The position numbers and the translations under genes were made by a program. The notes under the pieces were generated by a model. The model searched no databases and was not told the DNA's origin. It saw only the letters and a list, made by a program, of their open reading frames with translations. DNA of 64,000 bases from Planctomyces sp. SH-PL62 (GTDB lineage: Bacteria; Planctomycetota; Planctomycetia; Isosphaerales; Isosphaeraceae): positions 2,976,001 to 3,040,000 of the forward strand of contig NZ_CP011273.1 of the NCBI RefSeq assembly GCF_001610895.1. Direction: 5' to 3'. Numbering within the stretch: the first letter of the stretch is position 1; each line of letters starts with the position of its first letter. Below, piece after piece: positions 18,676 to 28,417 of this stretch.

Positions 18676-19842
18676 TCAAGATCCCCGGCGGGGACCGAGC
18701 TCGATGGCGCGGCGATAGACGTCCAGGTAGCGGTCGACGTTGCGGTCCATGCCGAAGTATTCCTCGGCGACGGGCCGGCCGGCGGCGGCGAGGCGGGCGG
18801 CGAGCTCGGGGTCGTTCAGGACCTGGAGGATGCCGTCGGCCAGGGGGCCGGGCGCGACCTCGGTGAGCACGCCGGCGCCGGTATCGCCCAGCAGGCGCCG
18901 GTAGTCGCCGAAGTCGGTCGCCACGATCGGGCGGCCGGCGGCGAGGTAGACGGCGAGCTTGCTCTGGACCGAGTAGTTCTCGCGGCAGGCCAACCGGGGG
19001 TGGACCAGGACGTCGGCGCGTCGGCTGAGGGCGACGACCTGTTCGGGGGTGGTCCCGGTGATGACGACCAGCCGGTCGCCGTATTCGCCCAGCTTCCGGC
19101 GGTATTCCTCGCCCGCCTCGGCCGGGCCGCCGACCAGCACGCAGCGGGCGTCGGGGCGGCCCGCGAAGATCCGGGGCAGGGCGTCGATCAGGATCGGCAC
19201 CCCCTGGTTCGGGTGCACGATGCTGCCGATGTACATGACGACCTTGTGTTCCGGCCCCACGCCCGGGATGGGCGTGTCGGGGACGGGACGCTCGTACTCG
19301 CCCAGGTCGATCCCCGGATAGATGACGCTCACGCGGTCGGCCGGGACCCTCTTCTCGCGGACGACGACGTCCTTGACCGGCTCGCCCAGGGCGATGACCC
19401 AGGCGGCGCGATCCACCACCTTGCGCTCCAGCGCCTGGTAGGTCCGGAAGACGACGCCCCGGCCCAGGCGGTCGCGCTCGACTTCGTCGCCGAGGAGCGA
19501 GTGGATCTCGTAGACCATGGGCCAGCCGTTGCGTCGGCAGGCGAACGAGGCCCGGGTGGCCCCGCCGTAGTGCTGGGCGTGCACCACGTCGAACGGGAAT
19601 TCGCGGGCGATCTTCTCCAGTCCCCGGCCCGCCAGCCAGGCGGCCGGCGGCACGGTGAAGACCGGAGTCCCCTCGAAATCAGCCCGCGTGGCGGCCAGCC
19701 CTCCGGCGGGCCGCAGCCGCAGGTGGGCCACGACGACGTCGACCCCTCGCGGCTTGAGGGCCCTGAGGATCTTGATCGGCAGCATCGCCGTGCCGTCGTA
19801 TTCGCCCGGGATTGGGAACGAGGTCACCATCAGAACGCGCAT
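18676..19842 (-). CDS. Glycosyltransferase family 4 protein
   Basis: A 388-residue GT-B fold glycosyltransferase. The N-terminal domain begins MRVLMVTSFPIPGEYDG and contains FPFDVVHAQHYGG. The linker VSVIYPGIDLGEY leads to the C-terminal nucleotide-sugar-binding domain with VVMYIGSI, ARCVLVGGPAEAG and the GT4 retaining motif around ENYSVQSKLAVYLAAGRPIVATD, where the family Glu-x7-Glu region lies. It probably adds a sugar to a surface glycan or lipid. It is close to a tRNA gene and is followed upstream by unknown and lipoprotein genes, so its pathway is unclear. Confidence 0.9.
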   Translation of the reverse strand: MRVLMVTSFPIPGEYDGTAMLPIKILRALKPRGVDVVVAHLRLRPAGGLAATRADFEGTPVFTVPPAAWLAGRGLEKIAREFPFDVVHAQHYGGATRASFACRRNGWPMVYEIHSLLGDEVERDRLGRGVVFRTYQALERKVVDRAAWVIALGEPVKDVVVREKRVPADRVSVIYPGIDLGEYERPVPDTPIPGVGPEHKVVMYIGSIVHPNQGVPILIDALPRIFAGRPDARCVLVGGPAEAGEEYRRKLGEYGDRLVVITGTTPEQVVALSRRADVLVHPRLACRENYSVQSKLAVYLAAGRPIVATDFGDYRRLLGDTGAGVLTEVAPGPLADGILQVLNDPELAARLAAAGRPVAEEYFGMDRNVDRYLDVYRRAIELGPRRGS

Positions 19843-19941
19843 CGAAGCAGCTCCTCCTTGACCCGGTCTTCCTGTCCCGGGGGCCTCAAGGATAAGGGCT
19901 GGCGATGCGGGCGCGAACCCGGTAGTCCCGCGACGACCGGC

Positions 19942-20751
19942 TCAGGTGGCGTCGCCCGGCGGGGAGACCAGCCGGGTGGGCTCGCGGCGGTGGCGTTTAT
20001 CCTGGCAGAGGACGCCCCCGGTGCGGCGGTCGAGGGCCTCGATCGCCGCGTCCAGCACGCCCCGGGCGGTGTCCAGGTGGCGGGGGCGGAGCGCGTAGGG
20101 ATCGCGCGGGAGGCCCGTGCGGGGGAACGTCAAGGATTCGGCCCGGACGGCCCGGCGAAGGGGCTCGGGGACCTGATGGGGCTGCATCGGCTCATAGTCG
20201 CCGTCGCGCCGGGAGGACCGATAGTAGGCGCGTCGGGTCGACGGGGGGCCGGGGTAGACCCATGAGGTTTCGAGCATCAGCAGCTCGGCGAACTGCGGCC
20301 AGGGGGGAGCCTCGGGGTTGAACGACGACGTGGGGACGCCGGGCTCGGCCACGATCGCGGGGAGGAGCCGCCAGGCCTCGGCCAGGGGGAGGGGGCGGCT
20401 CGGGTCGGCGAGCAGGCCGCGAAGCTCGGGACGGCCCAGCTCGACCGCCGCCTGCCGGACCAGGGCCTCGGCCGACGCGATGTACAGCATCAAGGCCGCG
20501 CGGGCCAGCCGGGACGCCTCGGCCTCGGAGTAAGCCAGGCGGCTCTGGGTGTGGAAGTGGAGCGCGTCCTGGTAGAGGCAGTGGAACGGGCTGAACACCG
20601 TTTCCACGACCCAGCCGGGATCGTCCCCCTCGGCGCCGCCGCGCGACGCCAGGGTGACGCCGGCGTCCGGCGTCCGATGGTCCAAGGGACGCCCTCCGGG
20701 CCGTGACGATCCGTTGGTGGGCGAGCCGGGCTGGGCGAGGTCGTCCGACAT
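19942..20751 (-). CDS. Unrecognised 269-aa protein
   Basis: A soluble-looking protein with a disordered, Pro/Gly-rich N-terminus (about 45 residues) and a helical core (VFSPFHCLYQDALHFHTQSR, then ARAALMLYIASAEALVRQAAVELG), which resembles a HEPN-like or four-helix arrangement. The C-terminal part is basic. I do not recognise the family. Codon usage and GC-rich third positions support coding. It is on the same strand as the glycosyltransferase and the transglutaminase/TPR lipoprotein. Confidence 0.6.
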   Translation of the reverse strand: MSDDLAQPGSPTNGSSRPGGRPLDHRTPDAGVTLASRGGAEGDDPGWVVETVFSPFHCLYQDALHFHTQSRLAYSEAEASRLARAALMLYIASAEALVRQAAVELGRPELRGLLADPSRPLPLAEAWRLLPAIVAEPGVPTSSFNPEAPPWPQFAELLMLETSWVYPGPPSTRRAYYRSSRRDGDYEPMQPHQVPEPLRRAVRAESLTFPRTGLPRDPYALRPRHLDTARGVLDAAIEALDRRTGGVLCQDKRHRREPTRLVSPPGDAT

Positions 20752-20817
20752 GGGCCTCTCGATGCGACGGTCTTGATGGGCGTGGACAAGGCTACCGCGA
20801 GGCTCGACTTCCGTTCC

Positions 20818-22773
20818 TCATTCTACCACACCCGCCCCCCCCGGCGGGGTCGAAGCGGGGGGCGGCTCGGAATTCCCGTCGGCGGGCGGCGAGGCCGCTT
20901 CGGGCTGGGGGGCTTCGCCTTCGGCCTTGGGAGCTTCGGCCGCTTCGGGCTTGGGAGCTTCGGCGGCCTCGGGCTGGTGGGCTTCGCCTTCGGCCTTGGG
21001 AGCCTCGGGCTTGGGGGCCGGGGCGTTGATGCGGGCGAAGGCCTGGGGCGCCGGCGGGAGCGGGTCGGGGGCGTCCTGGGTCGGGTCTTCCAGGACGAGG
21101 GAGCGGGCCCGGAGGAGGTTGCCGTGGTACTGCATCGTGGGATCCATCGCGGTGTAGTGCGCGATGGCGCGTCGGGAATCGCCCTGGGATTCGTAGATGC
21201 GTCCGAGGTTGGCGTGGGCGCCCCAGCGGAACATGTAGTAGGGCGGGTCGTTCGAGGTCGGTTCGGGGAGCATCTCCAGGACCTTGCGGAACATCAGCTC
21301 GGCCTGGTCGAGGCTCTTCCGCTCCAGGTGGGCGAGGGCCAGGTAGTAGCTCGCGTAGACGTCCAGGCCCTCCTGGATCGCGCCCGGGATGACCTGGTTC
21401 TTGTTGGTGACGAAGGTCGCGTTCTCGGAGAACCGGAACGAGACGTAGTCGGAGACGGCCTCGGCGAGTTCACCGCGGAGGTGCTTGATGCGGGCGTAGA
21501 GCAGGGGCATCTCGCCCCGGAAGAACAGGAGCGACTGTTGGGTCGCGGCGACGAAGTTGGGGTCGGTGAAGAGCCGGGTCTCGACCTCCAGGGGGAGCGT
21601 CCAGAGGGCGACGGCGCCCAGGCGGTCCCCCAGGACCTCGGCGAAATGGGCCTCGACGGCGGCCGGGTCGTGGTGGAGGATCGTCCGGTTCGAGCCCGCG
21701 AGCTCGTTCTGGAGCAGCTTCATCTTGGGCGTGTAGTAGCCCTGGCTGGAGTCGATCAGGACGCCGATCCGGGTCGGGCTGGCGAGGAGGGTGGCCCGGC
21801 TGGTCTCGTACGGGGAGAGGCCGGGGAGGTTCATGGCCTCGAGGATCGAGGGATCGGCCAGGGCCTGCCGCAGGGTGGCGACCCCCTCGCCGCCGGGGCC
21901 GGGGACGGGGAGCCCGACGCGGGCGTCGAACAGATAGGCCTCGCCGTCGATCAGGGCGGCGCAGATCCAGACGATCGGCTGGCGTTCGCCGCGGGGCGGT
22001 CCGAAGGGGGAGAGGAAGTCGCCCGTCTTGGGGATCGGGGATTCGACGGTGTTCCCCTTGGAGTAGGTCAGGAGGCCCACGTCCACGCCGAGCTGGCGGC
22101 AGAGCGCCATGAACATCCAGGCGCGCTCGGCCCAGAAGCCCTGGGATTCGGTCCCCATCCCGCGCAGGAGGAGGTCGTACGGCCGTGCGTAGACCTGGGG
22201 GAGCTGGGGCGTCCCCATGCTGCCGGCGGGGACGAGCTGGACCTGTTCGACGGTCCAGTCGAAGACGCGGCGGACCCGCGCCAGGTCGTCGCCCGTACCG
22301 CCGACTCGACTGGCGATGTCGTGGTACATCATGCAGTCTTCGATGTGCCGGGCGTCGCGGCTCTCCGACCACTGGTGGGCTTGCAGATCCTCCATCATCT
22401 TGGAGGGGAGCTGGCGCGAGAGGAAGCGGAGGACGTCGGTCTTGACCAGGTATTCGACCGGGGGTGTCCCCTCGAAGAACTGGTTGAGCTTCTGGGTGGC
22501 CAGCCGGAAGTTGTCGCCGCCGGGCTTCAGGGCGGCACTCTTGATGAGCTGGATCGAGCTTTCCAGGATCGCCGCCCGCTCCACGGAGTCGCGGCGGCTG
22601 GACGCGCCCGCCTTCGCCGTGGACTTGGTGGCGGTGGCCCCCGGCCGGAACGTGCCGGCGGCGGTCGTGGTGCGGTTCGGCGGCGTGTAATTGCAGCCCG
22701 AGAGGACGGCCGCGGACGTGAACCCGAGCAGGACGGCCCGGACGGCGCCTGCGCAACGATTGGACCCCATCAA
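20818..22773 (-). CDS. Lipoprotein with transglutaminase-like and TPR regions
   Basis: A 651-residue predicted lipoprotein: the signal ends AAVLSGC, a clear lipobox, with Cys near residue 27. Residues about 165-300 look like a transglutaminase-type fold (VRRVFDWTVEQVQLVP, then AERAWMFMALCRQLGVDVGLL with a candidate catalytic Cys). Residues 420-570 contain TPR-like helices (YYLALAHLERKSLDQAELMF, GRIYESQGDSRRAIAHY). The last 80 residues are a low-complexity tail of repeated KPEAPKAEGEA/QPEAAEA units. It probably acts in the periplasm as a scaffold or peptide-modifying protein. No partner is obvious. Confidence 0.8.
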   Translation of the reverse strand: MMGSNRCAGAVRAVLLGFTSAAVLSGCNYTPPNRTTTAAGTFRPGATATKSTAKAGASSRRDSVERAAILESSIQLIKSAALKPGGDNFRLATQKLNQFFEGTPPVEYLVKTDVLRFLSRQLPSKMMEDLQAHQWSESRDARHIEDCMMYHDIASRVGGTGDDLARVRRVFDWTVEQVQLVPAGSMGTPQLPQVYARPYDLLLRGMGTESQGFWAERAWMFMALCRQLGVDVGLLTYSKGNTVESPIPKTGDFLSPFGPPRGERQPIVWICAALIDGEAYLFDARVGLPVPGPGGEGVATLRQALADPSILEAMNLPGLSPYETSRATLLASPTRIGVLIDSSQGYYTPKMKLLQNELAGSNRTILHHDPAAVEAHFAEVLGDRLGAVALWTLPLEVETRLFTDPNFVAATQQSLLFFRGEMPLLYARIKHLRGELAEAVSDYVSFRFSENATFVTNKNQVIPGAIQEGLDVYASYYLALAHLERKSLDQAELMFRKVLEMLPEPTSNDPPYYMFRWGAHANLGRIYESQGDSRRAIAHYTAMDPTMQYHGNLLRARSLVLEDPTQDAPDPLPPAPQAFARINAPAPKPEAPKAEGEAHQPEAAEAPKPEAAEAPKAEGEAPQPEAASPPADGNSEPPPASTPPGGAGVVE

Positions 22774-23083
22774 AGTCGGTCGCTCCTGGTGAGATGCTCG
22801 GGCCGCGTCCCGGGGGGATCGATGTCGGAATTCGTCTTCGGGTCCGGACGCGGGCGGGATGCGGTCGGTCGCCGACGGGACGTCTCGGTTCGCCCCCCCG
22901 CGCCGACCCGGCGCGGGCCGAAGGTCGGCGTGGCGGAGGCGAGGTCGGCCCTCGGTCCAACGTCTTGTCTTATTGTGTCGATGGGTGGCGAGGCTCGCGA
23001 GACCTTTCCGGGAATCCCCCCCGGGAAATTACGTCGGCGGGGGCGTCCCGGTTCGGCCGGGTCGGCGGGAATCGCGCGACGGC
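22774..23083. other. Gene-free stretch
   Basis: About 310 bases upstream of the lipoprotein gene and downstream of kdsA. I see no convincing coding frame, RNA or repeat here; it probably holds the promoter of the lipoprotein gene. Confidence 0.5.
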
Positions 23084-23920
23084 TCAGCCGGCGATCGCCT
23101 CTCGGACCCGCAGGAGGACCCGGAGGAGGTCCGGAAGCTCGTCGAGCCGCAGGGAGTTAGGGCCGTCGGAGAGGGCCTTGTCGGGGTCGGGGTGGACTTC
23201 CAGGAAGAGGGCGTCGCAGCCGGCGGCGACGGCCGCCTTCGCCAGCGTGGGGATCATCTCGCGCTGGCCGGCGGTCGTCTTGCCCCCTTCGCCGCCGCCG
23301 GGGAGCTGGACGGAGTGGGTGGCGTCGAAGACGACCGGCGCGCCGGTCTCCTGCATCTGGGGGATGGCCCGCATGTCGTTGACGAGCCGGCCGTAGCCGA
23401 AGGTCGTCCCGCGCTCGGTGAGCAGGGTCCCGGCCGCGCCGAAGTCCTGGAGCTTGGCCACGACGTTCTTCATGTCCCAGGGGGCCATGAACTGCCCCTT
23501 CTTGACGTTGACCGCCCGGCCGGTCGCCGCGACGGCTTCCAGCAGGTCGGTCTGGCGGGCCAGGAAGGCCGGGACCTGGAGCAGGTCGACGACCTCGGCG
23601 ATCGGCGCGGCCTGGATCGTCTCGTGGACGTCGGTCGTCACGGCCAACCCGGTCTCGGCCTTGACCTTGCGGAAGACGTCCAGGCCCGCTTGCAGGCCAG
23701 GGCCCCGGTAGCTGGAGCCCGAGGTGCGGTTGGCCTTGTCGAACGACGCCTTGAAGATCAGGGGGACGCCCAGCTCACCGCAGATTTCCACGAGCCGCCC
23801 GGCGATCCGGAGCGTGAGATCGCCTGGCTCCATCACGCAGGGGCCGGCGATCAAGGCGAGAGGCTGTCCATTCCCGATCTGCACCGGGCCGACCGTCACC
23901 GGATTGGGGACGACGTTCAC
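23084..23920 (-). CDS. kdsA: 3-deoxy-8-phosphooctulonate synthase
   Basis: A 278-residue enzyme that condenses phosphoenolpyruvate with arabinose-5-phosphate to Kdo-8-phosphate, the first committed step of Kdo synthesis for lipopolysaccharide. Signature segments are all present: [65 protein letters not shown] and [14 protein letters not shown]. Residue 28 in AGPCVMEP is Cys, the ligand of the metal-dependent class (as in Aquifex), rather than the Asn of the E. coli enzyme. It implies a Kdo-containing envelope. Its neighbours on the same strand are not LPS genes. Confidence 0.96.
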   Translation of the reverse strand: MNVVPNPVTVGPVQIGNGQPLALIAGPCVMEPGDLTLRIAGRLVEICGELGVPLIFKASFDKANRTSGSSYRGPGLQAGLDVFRKVKAETGLAVTTDVHETIQAAPIAEVVDLLQVPAFLARQTDLLEAVAATGRAVNVKKGQFMAPWDMKNVVAKLQDFGAAGTLLTERGTTFGYGRLVNDMRAIPQMQETGAPVVFDATHSVQLPGGGEGGKTTAGQREMIPTLAKAAVAAGCDALFLEVHPDPDKALSDGPNSLRLDELPDLLRVLLRVREAIAG

Positions 23921-23990
23921 CGTGTTCGACTCCTGAGATTGCGAAAGCTGTCCGAAACCCCGACCTTGGGGGCCGTCGCCCGCCCGGATC

Positions 23991-25043
23991 TTAGCGGAAC
24001 AGCCGACCCCCGGCGAGGGCGGTCCGACGGGCCGTGGGGGACCAGGCCGGGTCGACGAGGACCTGGAGGGCTTTCGGCAGGATCTCGATGGTCCAGAGAT
24101 CGCGGACGGGGCCGTCGGCCTCCGACGTCGCGAGAGACGCCGGTGCGAGCTGGCCGGCGGGGTCGCCGTCGATCTGGACGGGGACGGTCCCCGGCGACGA
24201 GAGCGACACCTTCCGCACCCGGCGATGGTGGACGCCGGAGAGCTTCAGGTGCGTCCCCAGGACGACCCGCCAGAGGTAATAGAGCGCCTGGAACGGGCCG
24301 GGGTCGCGGAAGACGACGAGGTCGAGCAGGCCGTCGTCCTGGCAGGCGGAGGGGGCGAACGGGAGGTTCAGGGCGTACCGGGGGATGTTGAAGACGAAGA
24401 CCGTGGTGCCGATCAGGGTCTCCTCCGCGCCGGGGTCCTCGATGTGGACGGCGATCCGGGGGAAGTCGTAACTGAAGCTGGCGCGGAGGATCGGCTCGAC
24501 GTAGGCGACGCGATGGGTCGTCCGGACCACGCCGGCGGCCGTCCTGGTCTGGTGGTGGCGGGTGACGACGTCGCCGTCGAAGCCGAAGCCGGCCATCAGC
24601 AGGAAGCGACGGCCGTCGGCGAGGCCGACGTCGACCGGCACGACCTTGCCCGTCGCGATCGTGCGGGCCACCCAGTCGGCGTCGGGACGGAGCTGGAAGT
24701 GCTGGGCCGCGAGGTTCTCGGTCCCGGTGCGGAGGACGGTGATCGGGGTGCGGGGCTTCTCGTTGATCAGGGCCGAGACCGTGCCGTCGCCGCCGACGGC
24801 GACCAGGCAGCGGCAGGTCGGGTCGGCGTCGGCCCTGGCGACCAGGGCCGCGCGCTCGGCCGGAGTCCAGGCGGCCTCGGCGTCCAGGTCACGCCCTCGG
24901 AGCGCGGCCACGAGCCGTTCCGCCTGGCGGCGGCTGGCCCCCGCGCCCGATCCGGGGTTCGCGACGACGCCCACCCAGCCGCCGGAGGGCCTCCGGCCTG
25001 GTGACGATCCATGATCCAGGGGCGCGTCGTCGGGGGTCGTCAT
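23991..25043 (-). CDS. Diacylglycerol/sphingosine kinase-family lipid kinase
   Basis: A 350-residue protein with the DAGK catalytic fold: [12 protein letters not shown] near residue 24, the nucleotide-binding [13 protein letters not shown] near residue 83, and [14 protein letters not shown], corresponding to the family PxGTxNxxA motif. The C-terminal beta-sandwich carries [14 protein letters not shown]. It probably phosphorylates a membrane diacylglycerol or related lipid, as YegS and DgkB do. It is 70 bases upstream of kdsA on the same strand, which could mean co-transcription of envelope genes. Confidence 0.9.
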   Translation of the reverse strand: MTTPDDAPLDHGSSPGRRPSGGWVGVVANPGSGAGASRRQAERLVAALRGRDLDAEAAWTPAERAALVARADADPTCRCLVAVGGDGTVSALINEKPRTPITVLRTGTENLAAQHFQLRPDADWVARTIATGKVVPVDVGLADGRRFLLMAGFGFDGDVVTRHHQTRTAAGVVRTTHRVAYVEPILRASFSYDFPRIAVHIEDPGAEETLIGTTVFVFNIPRYALNLPFAPSACQDDGLLDLVVFRDPGPFQALYYLWRVVLGTHLKLSGVHHRRVRKVSLSSPGTVPVQIDGDPAGQLAPASLATSEADGPVRDLWTIEILPKALQVLVDPAWSPTARRTALAGGRLFR

Positions 25044-25090
25044 GAAGGCCAGCCCAGGGGGCCGAACGGCTCGATTTCGCTCGGCTCGGC

Positions 25091-25621
25091 TCAGCGGGTG
25101 GAGCCGGCCATCTTGGAGACGTTCTCGTCGAACGCCTTCTTGAACTCGTCGCGGAGGGTGGCCAACCGTTCGGTCAGCTCGGCGTCCCTGTCCCGGAGAT
25201 CCTGCACGTCGGCGCGGGCGGCGGCCAGGAGCTTGGTCTCCGCTTCCTTCTCCTGCTTGCGGATTTCCAGGTCGTGCTGGGCGTGCTCTACGGTGTTCTG
25301 CACCGTTTCAAGCTGGTGCTGCATGTTGTTCAGCACCCCCTTGAGCTGCGAGCCGGCGGCTTCCACGCCGGTGACGCGGGCGCGGATGACGGCGACCTGG
25401 GTGTTCATGTTGGCCTGGAACTGGGACGTGTCGTCCTTGATCTTCACCAGGTCGACCTGCGCCTGGTGGAGCCCTTCCTCGGCCTTCGCGAGGTCGGCCT
25501 GGAGCTTGGCCAGGGCCGCGTTGCCGTTGCGATTCAACTGCGCGACGCCCGCTCCCAGGAAAATCCAGACCCCGGCGGCCAAGAGGATCAATACGACGAG
25601 CACCTTGCCCGCGGTCGACAT
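25091..25621 (-). CDS. Membrane-anchored coiled-coil protein
   Basis: A 176-residue protein with one N-terminal membrane segment (residues 5-25, GKVLVVLILLAAGVWIFLGAG) and a long coiled coil covering most of the rest (LAKLQADLAKAEEGLHQAQV through RDELTERLATLRDEFKKAFDE). The topology suggests a periplasmic helical rod or spacer. No family was recognised. It lies just upstream of the lipid kinase gene on the same strand. Confidence 0.78.
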   Translation of the reverse strand: MSTAGKVLVVLILLAAGVWIFLGAGVAQLNRNGNAALAKLQADLAKAEEGLHQAQVDLVKIKDDTSQFQANMNTQVAVIRARVTGVEAAGSQLKGVLNNMQHQLETVQNTVEHAQHDLEIRKQEKEAETKLLAAARADVQDLRDRDAELTERLATLRDEFKKAFDENVSKMAGSTR

Positions 25622-25818
25622 CGGACGTCTCCTGCCACTAGGCCCTTATGGGAAAACCGCCGACGAAGCCCCGGCGGTGGACCGCCCAAGGCGCACGCGG
25701 GGATGGGAAGTCGATGGCACTCTTCAATATACCCCCCGATCCCCGCCCCCGCCAATCGCCGGCGAACTTTCTCCCCCGAAACCTCCGCGCGACCCGCCCG
25801 GTCGACCGCCCGGTCAAG

Positions 25819-26841
25819 TCAATAGGAGTCGCTGCTGATCACCTCGCCGCCCCGGAGGGAGCCCAGGGCTCGCCAGGCGTCGCCGTTGATGGAGTCCTTG
25901 ATGAACCGGACCGAGCCGTCGGCCAGCAGGACGTTGACCCCGCCGGGGTGGTAGCTCCGCGACGTGACCGCCGCGAACGTGGGGCCCCCCTGGCTCTCGC
26001 GACTGCCGATGAGGTCGAGCGCCTGGCTCTGGTCGCCTCCCGTGCGGACGATCCGCCGGTTGGGCGTCCAGGCGGTTGTGAAGCCCGACTCGTGGACCGC
26101 CCCGTCGACCCATTCCGTGTGCCCGGTCGTCGCCAGGGTGCAGCCCGCGTTGTATTCCGGGGCGACCGTGTACGGGTCGGCGGCGGGGGAGGGCTGCGCG
26201 TTCGGATTGTTGACGTTGGCCAGGCCGCCGCAGTTCCCCAGGTTCGGCTGGTATGTCTTCACCTCGGCCGCGACCACGGTGTTGCTCAGGCCGTCGGAGA
26301 ACGCGGCGAGGGTGCGGCTCTGGTTGACCTGGAACGGGGCCCCGTTGGCGGCTCCCGCGAACCCGCCCCAGACGTACCAGTCGCCCATGTTCCAGCCGTA
26401 GTTGTTCACGCCGTATCGGGCGAGCGTCGTGGCCCGGGGCTGGGTGTTCACCTCGCTCGGGCAGAGGAACGCCGCGATCACCATCGCCCCGATCGTCGTG
26501 TTCTCCGGGACGCTGTAACGAAGCGTGAAATTGATCGAGTTGAACGCCGACCCCTGCTCCAGGAACGGCAGGAGCCGACCGTGGACGCTCCAGCCGTTGC
26601 TCCAGGTGATCGTCGTCCCGCTCCCCTTCATGCACATCGACGGGGGCAAGGCCCCGGCCACCCCCTCGTAATTATGAAGCCCCAGCCCGAGCTGCTTCAG
26701 GTTGTTCGTGCACTGGATGCGCCTGGCCGCCTCGCGCGCCGCCTGCACGGCCGGGAGCAGCAGGGCGATCAGGACCGCGATGATCGCGATCACCACCAGG
26801 AGTTCGATCAGCGTGAAGCCGCGTGTCTTCGAACGGGACAT
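25819..26841 (-). CDS. DUF1559 pseudopilin-like protein (1 of 6)
   Basis: A 340-residue protein with a type IV pilin/type II secretion N-terminus: a short basic leader, then the cleavage/methylation motif [20 protein letters not shown] and [20 protein letters not shown]. The middle region is variable and the C-terminus has the DUF1559 [20 protein letters not shown] motif ending SSDSY. These proteins are greatly expanded in planctomycetes and presumed to form or decorate pseudopili. ATG 26841 is chosen next to the leader; the frame extends to a TTG at 26928 without signal character. A perfect inverted repeat (TTGAGA-5-TCTCAA, 26912-26928) lies upstream. Confidence 0.92.
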   Translation of the reverse strand: MSRSKTRGFTLIELLVVIAIIAVLIALLLPAVQAAREAARRIQCTNNLKQLGLGLHNYEGVAGALPPSMCMKGSGTTITWSNGWSVHGRLLPFLEQGSAFNSINFTLRYSVPENTTIGAMVIAAFLCPSEVNTQPRATTLARYGVNNYGWNMGDWYVWGGFAGAANGAPFQVNQSRTLAAFSDGLSNTVVAAEVKTYQPNLGNCGGLANVNNPNAQPSPAADPYTVAPEYNAGCTLATTGHTEWVDGAVHESGFTTAWTPNRRIVRTGGDQSQALDLIGSRESQGGPTFAAVTSRSYHPGGVNVLLADGSVRFIKDSINGDAWRALGSLRGGEVISSDSY

Positions 26842-26911
26842 GGGGGGGATGAGCCTCTCGATTGAGGGCGGCGTCGGGAGCCGCGACTCTCGGCGTCGAT
26901 GTTGATTTAAA

Positions 26912-26928
26912 TTGAGATCCAGTCTCAA
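26912..26928. promoter_or_regulatory. Short inverted repeat upstream of a DUF1559 gene
   Basis: TTGAGA and TCTCAA are perfectly inverted around a 5-base spacer in an AT-rich patch about 70 bases upstream of the DUF1559 start. It could be an operator; no regulator is known and chance is possible. Confidence 0.3.
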
Positions 26929-27057
26929 CTGGCGGCGTTTCAGTATGGAGACGCGTTGTCATCCATGTCAACGTCGGATCCGAGAAATCCCGATGGGTCG
27001 CGGCGATCCGCGTCATCGTCAGGGCGGGTTGGGAGCGCGGCCCGCTGGGAACGAGAA

Positions 27058-27081
27058 CGCCCCGGTCGGGGGGCCGGGGCG
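27058..27081 (-). terminator. Hairpin after the small lipoprotein gene
   Basis: CGCCCCGG pairs perfectly with CCGGGGCG around an 8-base loop, 48 bases downstream of the minus-strand lipoprotein stop. On that strand it is followed by TTCTCGTTCC, only weakly T-rich, so termination is likely but not certain. Confidence 0.5.
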
Positions 27082-27128
27082 GGCGGAACGGTTCCGAGGT
27101 TCGGCGGATAGGGAGGGGAGTCGGGAGA

Positions 27129-27335
27129 TCAATCGGCGCTGAGGGTCGTCGAGGGCAGGCGTGAGGTGGCGGCCTTGGGGATGGCCCGGCGTCCCTTCTG
27201 CTTGGAGGCGTTCTTGAGGCCGGCGGCGACCTCTTCCTCGGGGGCGGGGGCGATGGACGCGCCTCCCCCCTGGTCGCAGCCGATCAGGCCGGACAGGGTC
27301 AGGAGCACGATCGCGGCGTTTCGGAGACGGGACAT
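27129..27335 (-). CDS. Small lipoprotein, DUF1559 companion
   Basis: A 68-residue lipoprotein: the signal MSRLRNAAIVLLTLSGLIGC ends in a good lipobox (LIGC). The mature part is short, charged and probably unstructured (EEEVAAGLKNASKQKGRRA). It lies 65 bases downstream of one DUF1559 gene and upstream of another, and three similar small lipoprotein genes accompany other DUF1559 genes in this window. It may be a pilotin-like or stabilising partner of the pseudopilin; this is inference. Confidence 0.8.
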   Translation of the reverse strand: MSRLRNAAIVLLTLSGLIGCDQGGGASIAPAPEEEVAAGLKNASKQKGRRAIPKAATSRLPSTTLSAD

Positions 27336-27400
27336 GGATCCTCCCGAGGGGGTCGGTCGAGGGTGCGGCGGATGGAGGGGCCCGGCGTCGTCCCCGAGGG

Positions 27401-28417
27401 TCAGTAGCCGTCGGCCGAGATCACCTCGCCGCGATTTCGGGTGCCGAGGCCGTTCAGGACGGCGAGGTTGGTCGATTCCTTCAGGAACCGCACCGAGCCG
27501 TCGCCGAACAGGGCGTTCGCCCCGCCGGAGTGCTGGCTGTGGAATCCGAACTGGCCGTAGGTCTGCACCTGGGGGATCTTGTACCAGTTCGCGAGGTCGT
27601 CGCTGCTGGCCGGGTTGTAGTAGCTGGAGCCGAGGAGCGGGAACTGCTGCGCGGGGGCGTTGATCTTGGTGGCGGTGGTCGCCCAGCCGACGGGCCGGGT
27701 GTCGTTCATCCAGGCGGGCTGGTAGAGGATCCCCGCGAAGGGGTAGGCCGGGATGTAATTCGGGGTCCCGGAAGGCGTGGCTTCGGGCTCGCCCCGGAAT
27801 CGGGAGGACTCACCGATGAAGATCGTCCCGCTGAGGCCGTCGGTGACGCTGTTGACGCCGAAGCAGTAGCCCGCGCCGAACATGCCGTCGGGCTCGACCA
27901 GGCCGCACATGGCCGGGGAGTTCAGCGAGTAGTTCTGGGAGTCCGCCAGCCCCGCGCAGAAGGCGTAACTGAGCTGAGGATTGGGGATGTTGCCGGTGGA
28001 GACGTCCAGCGGGGTGTTCGGCAGGTCCGACGGGCAGAGGTAGGTGGCGATCCGGGTGTTGTATCCCGTCGTGTTGAACACCGAGCGATATCCCGACGCG
28101 CTCAGGAAGTTCAGGGCGTTGTACGGGGCCGACTGCTCGATGAACGGGAGGATCATCACGAACACGTTATAGTAGGGCTGATAGACGCGGGCGCAGTTGT
28201 TCGTGTCCTTGAAGATCGTCCCGATCGGGTACTTCCCGATCGCGCTTTCGTAGTTGGCCAGTCCCAGCCCGATCTGTTTCAGGTTGTTGACGCACTGGGA
28301 GCGGCGGGCCGCCTCGCGCGCCGCCTGGACGGCGGGCAGGAGCAGGGCGATCAGGACGGCGATGATCGCGATCACCACCAGCAGCTCGATCAGTGTGAAA
28401 CCCCGATGGCGGGACAT
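27401..28417 (-). CDS. DUF1559 pseudopilin-like protein (2 of 6)
   Basis: A 338-residue protein with N-terminus [18 protein letters not shown] and [21 protein letters not shown], a variable middle with paired Cys residues, and C-terminal [18 protein letters not shown] ending ISADGY. The ATG at 28417 is used; five residues further upstream an alternative start (28432) adds no leader function. It is followed by the small lipoprotein gene on the same strand, probably one transcript. An AT-rich leader region lies upstream. Confidence 0.92.
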   Translation of the reverse strand: MSRHRGFTLIELLVVIAIIAVLIALLLPAVQAAREAARRSQCVNNLKQIGLGLANYESAIGKYPIGTIFKDTNNCARVYQPYYNVFVMILPFIEQSAPYNALNFLSASGYRSVFNTTGYNTRIATYLCPSDLPNTPLDVSTGNIPNPQLSYAFCAGLADSQNYSLNSPAMCGLVEPDGMFGAGYCFGVNSVTDGLSGTIFIGESSRFRGEPEATPSGTPNYIPAYPFAGILYQPAWMNDTRPVGWATTATKINAPAQQFPLLGSSYYNPASSDDLANWYKIPQVQTYGQFGFHSQHSGGANALFGDGSVRFLKESTNLAVLNGLGTRNRGEVISADGY

